From Monarcha castaneiventris obscurior (Eukaryota > Chordata > Aves > Passeriformes > Monarchidae), in the NCBI GenBank assembly GCA_026261815.1, contig JAMPIT010000476.1, forward strand, positions 5,421,501-5,485,500: a stretch of 64,000 nt of DNA. The letters are read 5' to 3'. The number at the start of each line of letters is the position of its first letter. Position 1 is the stretch's first letter. The translations under genes and the position numbers were made by a program. Shown piece by piece: positions 51,601 to 60,828 of the stretch. The notes under the pieces were generated by a model that was not told where the DNA came from, made no database searches, and saw only the letters and a list, made by a program, of their open reading frames with translations.

Positions 51601-54600
51601 ATCCAAATAAAAGGCTGAAATCAGCCTCTGATTTCATAATATAAAGAATTATCAGTATAAAGCCTATGTTTCCTTATGCTTCCCCACCACTGCAGCAAAC
51701 AGAACAGAAAGTTTTGAAAGGAAAGTGATAAACCACTTGCAGACATTTATAAGTGTAGCATTATGAGAGCATCTGCTTCCAGGAGAACCAAAATCCTTCT
51801 GTGAGATTTCACAAGATTATTAACACAACAGTAAAGCTATGAAAAATTTCAGGATACACTCTTTCTGATCCCCTCTTTCTCCAGGACAAATTTTTCCATA
51901 CTTTGTCTTAAAGTAGAAACAATTTTTCCATACTTTGTCTTAAAGTAGAAACAATCTGACAAAAGGCACTGCTGACATCTGCATTTAGTCCTAGAATTTC
52001 TTTTCCTGCATTTTCTACAGATAATTTGTTAATAAATGTTGCCATAAATAGTTGCAACAAAGTTAATGGTTTGTTATTAGGGGACATGCACAGTACTGAT
52101 CAAGAAGGGCATTAAGGTAACTATGTAACACAAAAATGCCTAATTTATTAAAAATACTTTAGCTTTCTGTACATGAAAAAAGATAGCAACAACACTGGAA
52201 TGAGAACTGCATTTTTACATCTCAAAATATTTGTAATTTAAGAATGCAATACGGAAGTGTTATTAAGACACTATCAATAATCAATTATTTGTACTTCACA
52301 TACCTGTGTATCTGAAGAAAGAGCTGATGTAACTGAGAACAGGAATCAGAGAAGCAAGAAAGAAATTCCTGCAAAAGCCATCAATTTTGAGTGATACTTT
52401 TTAAATAAAATACATGATAAATTACATTAATTACTGGACATCTCCCACCAACTACTCAATGCCACTGCATGAAACAACCTGTTATAGTTTATTTTCCTGG
52501 GAAGTCCCAGCAGTAACCCTGCACAGGCTTGTGAGTATTTACTGGCGGAAGAACTACGAGCAGGTGATGTATGGATGTTAGCTATACTGCCCATATGGGA
52601 TAGCTGTAAATTGTTAAGATATTATGCAGTACAAAATTATTCCATTTGCAGACCAGCGGCTTAAATTTAATACTAATATAGAATTCAAGTATTAAAACAC
52701 ACCTTGGTGTAGTGTACAAGGGAGTTAGCAAAGAATCTGCACAGTTTGACCGTCTTCTGGAACAGCCTGATGTCAGTGCCCTCCTGTCCAAAAGAAGCAG
52801 TTCTAAAAGTTAATATAGAGTAATACAGCAAAACAGGAAGTTAGATTGCTAACAGTGTTCAAAACATATTTCACATTTGATTCTCTACAGACTCTGCAGC
52901 TAAGGGGGAAAAACTTTGAAAATATTCAGTATGTATGCTTCAACATTTTTAGAGCAATATTAAGAATTTGATTGACCTTGGGATATTGTCAGTTTAGGAA
53001 ATTTTAAAAAATCTTACATAATACAGTGAAAACTTAAGTGTCTCAGTAAAACATTCTCAATCTACACAAAGTTATGGGCCTCACATTCATGTGGTTTCAC
53101 AGGTATTCTGCCTACCACATGAAATAAAACCCCAAAAACCCAAACCAAATTACTCCAAGCAATAATACCGCACAAAGAATTTATCCTCCTCAAGTTCACT
53201 GGCAACTTTGGGAGCTTTTTAATTCACCTGTATCTCTGACACCTTCATTTGCTCAGCCAGCTGCAAACAGGAGTCAAAAGAAAGAAGAGTGTCCTTGCAC
53301 AGGCCACCAAGGATGTCACTGTGTTTCAGGTGGCACTGCAGCAGGGAGTGATGCTTCAGGCTTTGCCTGAAAGACAGGAATATAATCAGGTATTTAATTG
53401 TCAGAAGTGATCGTGCAATGAGTTCCTACAAATCCAAACAACTAATTCTTCTATTTAGGGTTTTATTCAGCAGTGAATGCTGCAATATCCATGTACACTG
53501 AAAGCAGAAACTCAGAGAGAACAACCCTCCCCATGGCCATGGCTGAAACACAGGGGAGAGGCAGGATGGAAGTGCAAGACAGACAACTCAAACCAAAAAC
53601 GCCTACAAAATTGCAGGTCAGACCTCTTAATATTATTTATTCAGACAACGGTGTTTTAAATTTTCTTCTGCATTGCAATACAAAAAGTCAAGTTTCTATC
53701 ACTTTTCATACCAGTTCCTACCTACTTTCACTGTCAGTGCCTTAATACTACCTCCTAGCTGAATTTCTCAATTGTTTCTAAATTTACTTACTAAATAGCT
53801 ACATTGAATTCTCTAATTTTAATTTTATTAGAAACTCTGAACACAAAGCAATTGAGATATTCTTTATTTAAAATGACATCACAATAAAATCCAAAGAGTT
53901 CCATGACATACTTGATTATGAACTTCCACGTATTGGCATGAAGAGCGTGATCCATATTGGAAATGACAGAGCAGATCTCCAGCACAGTGTGGATTACTAA
54001 GGAAATAATAACAGCAGCAACAGAGTTAAATTAGATTTATGAGTTCACAGCACTCCCAAGAGAATACTAAGAGAATACCAGCACACTGACATGAATTGGG
54101 AAAATGGCTCAGTGTTTAGGTGCTGCCCCTTTCCTACAAACCTACACAACATGCCCCATGCCACAGAGGAAGCTTCAGGAGAAAAAAGGAAATATTTCAA
54201 GCTTCAAAATGCTGCTTTCTGAAAGGCTAATCAGGACAGCAGGAACTGAGCACACTCAGAAACTTGTTTTAAAATATCTAACATACTCTCCATGGAAAAA
54301 ATACTAAGACTAAGAAAGTACTAAATCTAAATGTACCTGACACCATATATGTGATGTTATCTTCAGTGGAAGCAGACCCTATGGAAATCAGATCAACCAG
54401 TTCCATCAGCTGTTTCTGAAGGGAGTAAGTTTCCTTGAACATGGCTTGTAGGAGGTCAGAAATTAAGTGCAGGTGCCCACAGTACACTGATTCACTGTCC
54501 TGAAATGGGGAGGGAGAGGTTTATAAAAGTGTTCAGGACTCATGGCCTGATTTTTCCACATGCTGAAAACACCAAGAGGTTCGCCATACATTTCTCTGGA

Positions 54601-57600
54601 AAAAAAAATATCAAGGCACAGACGTACCTACTTTAATTCAATTTAACTCAGTAACACAGCCCCGACCACTCAATATAAACTGCCTTCACCAGCAGCTCGT
54701 GGACAACTAATGAGGTCTGACTGGCTCTTGTGAGTTTTAGGGGGCTCTGGATTAGGCCTCCATGTATGAACCGAAGATCATATTTCTGAACCAAACAGGA
54801 CAATGTTAGCAACAAAGGAAGTAGCATTCCAAACAGAACTACTAGATAAAGGTATGGCATCTGAGTTTGAGTTCTGACATGGAAAACTGCTAAGAAAGAC
54901 AAATTAAAAGTGAAAATTAAAGACATCCAAAAGTCCTTAAAATAATCTTGTTTTATTTTCAATGCTTAGAGGGAATTACTGTTGCATCTGAAAATCCAGA
55001 TCAGCCCATATCTGAAACTGATACATGCTACTCACGGTAACCAACCTAAATCTGCTAATCTCAACTTTCAATACATTCTGGAACTTCAGAAAAATAAGGT
55101 AGGTCACACCATGTTTATAGCCATTTGTAGCTCTGAAAATACTTCAGCCATCAAGGCTGCACAGATCTCTCAAAGCACTCGGCTTGTGAGCAGAATGTTC
55201 AGTTAACACTGATGCAAAATACGGAAATATCCCAGTCTGAGCCTCTCACCTGCAGGTCAGATTTGCTGGGCAGACAACTGAAAAATCATCTTTGTACATG
55301 GGCACTAAGTGCATTCTGCAAACAATTTAACAACTAAAATGAAAAAAATAGTAATTCAACAACAGCATCATTTCAAAATAGGATCTTCTTATAAAGCGTT
55401 TCCTAAAAGCCAAGGAGCGTAAGGATTTTTGTGCTTCCAGCAGAACCCTACCTTGCAGTGTGTGAAGGTGCTCTTTATCACATAGAGGACGGAGGAAGGG
55501 AGGGAGCGGATGCTTTGCAGGGACACGCACTCCTGCAGCGAGCACACGTAGCGCACACAGCCCGTCAGAGTCTCCAGCAGCTGCACCATGGTCTGAGAGC
55601 AAGAATGAACAACATCAGGCTATGCTGTTCACTCCTGCAATACCTTCAAAAGCATCTTTTCTTAGCTGAAATGCACCGAGATTTTTATGGCATTTAAAGT
55701 TCACTGCTATTCGCATAAATAAGTAGTTTGTTAAAGATAATGAGGGTCCAGAGCTTTTCTCTGATACCATATCCTCTGTGAAAACTTCTTACTTCTTTGA
55801 CTATTGTTCTCAATTTACAAAAATTTTAAAACTTAGAATGAAGTGACTGTATAAACAGGTGCCAGATTCACTCTTTAAATATGGGGAGTCACATTCCATC
55901 TGCAATAGGAACTTCAGCAGCATTTGAGATGATTTTTAAAATTATTGTTAGCATCACATGCTAGATGTAATCAAATCATTCACAAAATGTTACCTGAACT
56001 TCAACTACAAAGGAAGATTACATTCTAAAAACTTTCTAATAGTTTAGATAAAAGCACAGAGTGATGTAAACATTATTTTGGCAGCTTATGTGATGGTGCT
56101 TGCCTGCAGCAGATTCCGTACAGTACTGCATAACTCCGTGCTCTGGCTGGTCAATCCTTTGGCCTCGCTGGATAATTCATACATCAAGTTATCAAAGAAC
56201 TGTAGAGTCTGTCAGAACAGAACAAAACTGAAACATTTTATTTACAAAGGTACCCATGCAAATAGTAACACCATGCTATACCTGCTTGCTTCCTTGGCAT
56301 GGAGGCACAGACAGAACTTACAGGAGAAAACACTTTCCAGCATTTCAGTCACAAAGCATGATATAACAAGAAGCAAAAAACATTTACATATATATATTAT
56401 AGACAGAAAACATTGTAGCTGTTATTTCTTCTAAAATCTGTTAGTAAAGCAAACTTCTCAGCTAATTTGCTTGAAAAATATATACCTCATTCTATCAAAG
56501 ATTTTTTACTTAGTTAAAACTATATAATTTAAAAAATATTTTCATTTTGTCTCAAAAAATATTTATTTGTTGAGAATGGGTATCAACATTTTCAATACAT
56601 TAAAAAATCAATCTGTGACGTACAAACAACATCTATTTCTACTTTAGTTGAGGTTTTTGGATATCTGACGAGTGTTATTCATCAGCTGAAACTGCAAAGA
56701 CAGTGAGGTGCTTCTGGGCACATGGCAAGATAAACAGCAGTACAGTGATTCTTTTTCAGGATATGCCTATTGTGACACAATTTTCTTGTAATCTCCAAAA
56801 TTTGTTACTTGAGATAAAATAAGAGAAATCTAGTGGCCCTTTTTACTGGCTTCTTAAAACGGACAAGCTGAGGCCTGAAACTTAAATCAGTAACTTGGCA
56901 CCGCTTTACTTCACTTAAAACACAAGTACTGATTTTAATACAACTATAGCACAAAATTCTCCATCATTTAATCAGAAAAGAAAACATATGTGAGGTCAGT
57001 ACGGTCTAAAAATTTATTCACTATATTAATTCACAAATTTCACAACATTTATTCATGGTATAGGAGTGTTGAGTTCTTCAGTTTACTTGTCCTGAGAAGC
57101 TACCTCACATAATAATTCTCCACCTTGGTAATTTTATAAAAAGCCCAATTTTCTCAAAAATAAATAAAACCCAAGTCTATTGCTGAATACAGAAGGCAGA
57201 ACATTGTATATTTGATTCTCTCTCTACTGTAAAGAATGAGAACAATCACAGAAACAATTCAACACAACACGGTGAAAACTCTTAAAGGGTAAAATTTCAA
57301 TTTCAATTTATGTATCCCACAGAATAATTACATTGTACAACCTCAAAAGAAGAATCACTGCATTCCAAGCACGTTCTAGCACTGGACTGACTGACAATTC
57401 CACAGTTAACTGGAGCAGTCCTACCTTAGGTAATACTTTAGCAAAGAAAGTTTGTTCCAAATTTTCAAGGCTGATATGTGGCAAAAACATTTCAGTCAGG
57501 ATCCTCAAAACACCTGCAAAGAAAAACATTTACAATGTGTGATTATCAGAAATATACAGCAACCTTGGAAACAAAGAACTGCAGAAAGCAAAAACAGATC

Positions 57601-59008
57601 AGGTATTTGATTTTGAGAGAGGCAACAGAGCATTTGCCTTATCTGAAATGCATGACAACACCCATGCATTATCTGAAAAATCAAGTAACTGTAACAGCTC
57701 CAACATGCACAAACCCATTAAAAATAGCAGCATGCCTGACTAAACTTAGTTGAAGGCTGAGCACAACTGCCAGCCTACAGATCTAGTATTTGCTATATTC
57801 CAAACTGCAAATAGTTGCACATTTCATAATGTAACATAATATACAATGTAACAGTGAGTTTTAGCAACACGTCTTAAGTTACATATGAGCCTTATTTTCT
57901 TTTAACTATCATCTTTGCCACCTGCATGATAACAGCCCAAAAGACAATAAAACACGAGATAAAAAGCACCCTTCTTTCATGTGTTCAAAGATCAGAAGTA
58001 GCAGAAAGGAAAAGGCAGCCTTACATGCAGAGCTTCTATAGGGGCTTTTATAAAGCTTATTCAATGTGCAGTTAGTGGAATTTGCAAGGTCCAGCAGGAT
58101 TGCTGAAGACTCTGAAAATCCCTAGTTGTATCAGAAGTATTTTAAGCACTGCAGTGATTATAATGCAGTTGCAACACAGGGCTCCACAGGACGAGGCACT
58201 TCTTAGCCATTACTTACGAATATGCTCAGTCCAGTCTTCAGACTCTTGATACATTGAGTAAAACGTTAAAGAAAAACAAACTCGTTCTGCTATAAAGATT
58301 AACTTTAAAGCACTTGAAGAAGCCACAGTGGCTTCTCTCTATTTCACATACGTATGAAATTGGCAGGGATGCTCCATAACCAACGTCGGCTGATAGCCCA
58401 GAGCACCCAGAGGATGAGAAAAGTATTTCTGCAATGTATTAGAGAGTAAGTCTTGAGGGTTTTTTATTTGGTGGTTTTGTTTGGTGGTTTTTTGTTTTTT
58501 TTTGGGGGGGGGGGGGGGGGTTTGGGGGTTTTTTTTGGTGGTTTTTTTTTGGGTTTTTTTTTTTTTTTTTGTGGTACGTGGGTTTAGGTTTTTTAGGGTT
58601 TTGGGGTTTTTAGGGGCGCCGGGGGGGGGGGTAGGTGAGGGTTTTGTTGGGGAATTACCTACAGTGCTAAATGAGCCACACGCTCTTTTCTAGATTCTAT
58701 GACTCTTTTATTTCAGAGAAGGGCTGTACTCGTCTCCAGCAAAATTCCCTGTACTCGGCATTTCTATTCTGTGTCGGCCCCTTACAAAGGTCCCATTCGC
58801 TTTCCCTCACATAGACTTGATTGAACCGTGGAACACAGAAGGATGCACACACCCCCACACACCCCTGTGCCTTCCCGCAGCCACCCAAGAGCCCTGCTGC
58901 GAAGGATATAAGGAGCCGGGGCAGGACGGCGGGGAGCTCCCTGCGGCAGAGCTCCCAGTCCCAGCCGCCGAGCTCCCGCAGGAGCAGCTCGGGGTCTGTC
59001 TGGGACAT
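42657..59008 (-). CDS. FIRRM: FIRRM (C1orf112), FIGNL1-interacting regulator of recombination and mitosis; 24 coding exons, 902 aa
   Basis: FIRRM forms a complex with the AAA ATPase FIGNL1 and limits RAD51/DMC1 on chromatin in homologous recombination and meiosis. The all-helical protein has no catalytic motif. Minus-strand coding exons: 59008-58910, 58257-58218, 57513-57425, 56208-56104, 55592-55452, 54499-54337, 53996-53912, 53366-53228, 52783-52703, 52368-52304, 50880-50732, 49985-49833, 49566-49397, 49056-48974, 48595-48544, 48231-48142, 47441-47256, 46577-46455, 45545-45450, 45012-44899, 44484-44380, 44074-43994, 43252-43139, 42842-42657. They total 2709 nt in one frame. Recognisable runs: MSQTDPELLLRELGGWDW, FHANTWKFIIK-like HANTWKFIIK, LFQKTVKLCRFFANSL, FLARYGTAELCAHH, VRLAMVDFLSSMGK. 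The start has a GCCGCC Kozak context. Intron 1 is AT-AC. The donors after exons 4 and 16 are GC. Exon 12 borders are the least certain. Human FIRRM is about 850 aa. Confidence 0.93.
45428..45447. repeat. Poly(T) tract adjoining a FIRRM donor
   Basis: About 20 T's on the plus strand lie immediately intron-side of the exon 45545-45450. On the minus strand the donor GT (45449-45448) is therefore followed by a long A run (GTAAAAAA). The +4/+5 positions are A/A rather than A/G. Confidence 0.85.
51889..51952. repeat. Perfect 32-bp tandem duplication in FIRRM intron 10
   Basis: Bases 51889-51920 are repeated exactly at 51921-51952 (each copy starts aatttttccatactttgtct). There are only two copies and no mismatch, which implies a recent duplication or an assembly artefact. 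It lies well away from the exons at 52304 and 50880. Confidence 0.95.
58450..58650. repeat. G/T-only low-complexity tract in FIRRM intron 1
   Basis: About 200 bp consist almost only of T and G, with G runs of up to about 18 and T runs of up to about 18, ending in a GGCGCC core and another G run. It lies between FIRRM exons 1 and 2, about 260 bp from the exon 1 splice site. It has strong G-quadruplex potential on the plus strand. Such tracts are often misread, so the exact sequence is doubtful. Confidence 0.85.
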
Positions 59009-59270
59009 GGCGGCGGCCGCGCTCCCCTCAGGACGGGGCAGCGGCGGGAAACGCGCCCCGCGCTCCCACAAGGCCCCGCGGCCGAGGAAGCGGAAGCGGC
59101 TCCACGTGGGAGAAGCGGAGGACGGCCCTGCCGGCAGCCGCGAGTGAGTATGGGCACGGGGCAGGGAAAACGGGATGGGAAACGCGCCCGGAGCGCCTCA
59201 CCCGGCCTGCGCAGGAGCAGGGAAAGGGCAGCGGGGCCACCCCGCACGTTGGGTTTGCGCACATTGAAAG
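58880..59270. promoter_or_regulatory. Bidirectional CpG-island promoter of FIRRM (-) and METTL18 (+)
   Basis: A GC-rich segment dense in CG dinucleotides contains the FIRRM initiator ATG (minus strand, 59008-59006). On the plus strand it contains a good splice donor (CGA|GTGAGT at 59143/59144) that would end a non-coding first exon of METTL18. Head-to-head FIRRM and METTL18 are also found in human. No TATA box is visible. TSS positions on both strands are inferred only. Confidence 0.75.
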
Positions 59271-59411
59271 GCTGAGTCTGAAATGCGAGTTTTAGTGGAG
59301 TTAGCAGCTGTCCTAATTCCCTTGGCTTCCCATACCTATGGTATGTGAGAGGGGGGGCACAGGTAACGCTATTCTCATAAATTTAAATGGTTAGAGAGCG
59401 GGTTTTTAAAA

Positions 59412-59575
59412 TCCCAGAATAGTAAGGGTTTGAAGGGAGCTCTGGAGATCATCCGGTCCAACCCGCCTTGCCAAGGCAGGGTCACCCAGAGCTGGTGACA
59501 CATGGACGTGTCCAGGTGAGTTTGGAATGTTTCCAGAGAGGGAGACGCCACGACTTCCCGGGGGAGCCTGGTAAT
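59412..59575 (-). mobile_element. CR1 LINE 3' fragment, antisense, in the METTL18 5' intron
   Basis: The plus strand reads cccagaatagtaagggtttg, then gatcatccggtccaacccgc, then ccaaggcagggtcacccaga, then gtgtccaggtgagtttggaa and gggagacgccacgacttccc. This is the reverse complement of the 3' region of an older CR1 subfamily. It sits between the CpG-island donor and the METTL18 coding exon. Confidence 0.88.
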
Positions 59576-59775
59576 GAAAAGCAGGATGCAACAATTAGAT
59601 GGTTTGTGCTGATACTAATGATACATAAAACTATTTGCTCTATTTCCAGCAGTAATTCACCTGGCTCTTCGCAAGATATCTGATTTTGCACCAGCAAAAT
59701 ACTCTTTCCTGTAACAATACCTATATAAAATCTGGCTGTAATAATTAAGCTTTTTAAAAAGTGTTATTCCTGAAA

Positions 59776-60828
59776 ATGGATTTTCGATTTAATTTTGCTG
59801 TTGATGAACATGAGAACAGTGAGGCAGATGCTCACTTCTTGGTGCTGTGCTCTCCACAACACAAGCAAGAATCCACAGAAAAGAGCAGGAAAACGGCTGA
59901 TCCTGCAGCAGACTCCAGCCCTAAGCTTGTTGCTGATAAGCACCAGGATGAGACAACTTCAGAGAAAAAGCTCTTTGTGAAAGCTGCCAAGGAGCACACT
60001 ATTCCCGAAGATGTCAACAAAGTATTGGAAAATAAAGTAATGGAAACAGTATTGGACCTGTCTTATGTAAAGTTGTCTGTACTGGAAAATACGTGTTCAG
60101 GCGACACCGACAGAGAAGGCATTGTGTCCAAAAGTGTTTCTTCTCACTCTGATCTCATCCCAGGAGTCTATGAAGGAGGACTGAAAATCTGGGAATGCAC
60201 CTTTGATCTCATGGACTACTTTTCCGAGGCTGAAATAGAATTTACCAACAAGACTGTATTGGATCTTGGCTGTGGGGCTGGATTGCTGGGAATTGTTGCT
60301 TTAAGGGGTAAAGCTGACAGAGTCCATTTTCAGGACTACAACAGCACAGTGATTGATGAAATAACCTTACCTAATGTGGTGGCCAACTGTATTAATGAAG
60401 GCAGGAGGATGGGCAGTGGGAAGGACAGAAAAGCCAGCAAGCCTCCTTCAAAGAGGGCCAGGAAAGCAGAGGGCTCACCTGACATGCTCCACAGATGCAG
60501 ATTTTTTTCTGGAGAGTGGTCTCAAGTCAGCCAGCTCCTGCTAAGCAGCAACAAACCCTTTTCAAAGTATGACATCATTCTCACCTCTGAGACCATATAT
60601 AATCCTGACTACTACAGTGCTCTGCATGATACTCTAGCTGAGCTCTTGGATAAAAATGGCTGTGTGTATTTGGCAAGCAAAGTGCATTATTTTGGAGTTG
60701 GTGGTGGTATCTATCTCTTTGAGAAATTCATTGAAAAGAAAAATGTGTTTAGAACCAGTGTGGTTAAAACAACTGATCAGGGTCTGCAGCGATGCATTAT
60801 GGAAATTGCCTTTAAAGATTCCTGTTAA
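59776..60828 (+). CDS. METTL18: METTL18, protein-histidine N-methyltransferase, 350 aa, single coding exon
   Basis: METTL18 is an S-adenosylmethionine-dependent seven-beta-strand methyltransferase that methylates His245 (tau nitrogen) of ribosomal protein RPL3, affecting translation elongation. The ATG at 59776 gives MDFRFNF, matching the conserved start; the in-frame codon at 59761 is GTG and not a start. Residues 1-110 are variable and charged. A conserved block follows (SSHSDLIPGVYEGGLKIWEC, SAM motif I VLDLGCGAGLLG at about 161-172, HFQDYN, SETIYNPDYY, HYFGVGGGIYLFEKF). Human METTL18 is 372 aa, so this copy is intact. An upstream acceptor (ctatttccag, ending 59649, with a second CAG three bases on) fits a spliced 5' UTR from the CpG island. 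It is divergent from FIRRM. Confidence 0.95.
   Translation: MDFRFNFAVDEHENSEADAHFLVLCSPQHKQESTEKSRKTADPAADSSPKLVADKHQDETTSEKKLFVKAAKEHTIPEDVNKVLENKVMETVLDLSYVKLSVLENTCSGDTDREGIVSKSVSSHSDLIPGVYEGGLKIWECTFDLMDYFSEAEIEFTNKTVLDLGCGAGLLGIVALRGKADRVHFQDYNSTVIDEITLPNVVANCINEGRRMGSGKDRKASKPPSKRARKAEGSPDMLHRCRFFSGEWSQVSQLLLSSNKPFSKYDIILTSETIYNPDYYSALHDTLAELLDKNGCVYLASKVHYFGVGGGIYLFEKFIEKKNVFRTSVVKTTDQGLQRCIMEIAFKDSC

Noticed and set aside
55245..55290. Possible mini-exon on the minus strand (ttttcag ... ctgcag|gtgaga) between FIRRM exons 5 and 6
   Set aside because: It looks well formed, but with phase-0 neighbours it reads into a stop; the only open frame does not fit.
58807..59275. Open frames of about 150 codons on both strands at the divergent promoter
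   Set aside because: They are CpG-island artefacts. Only the FIRRM first exon, and possibly the short plus-strand uORF, have supporting context.
59761..59775. Five-codon N-terminal extension of METTL18
   Set aside because: The upstream codon is GTG, and the conserved protein starts at the ATG at 59776.
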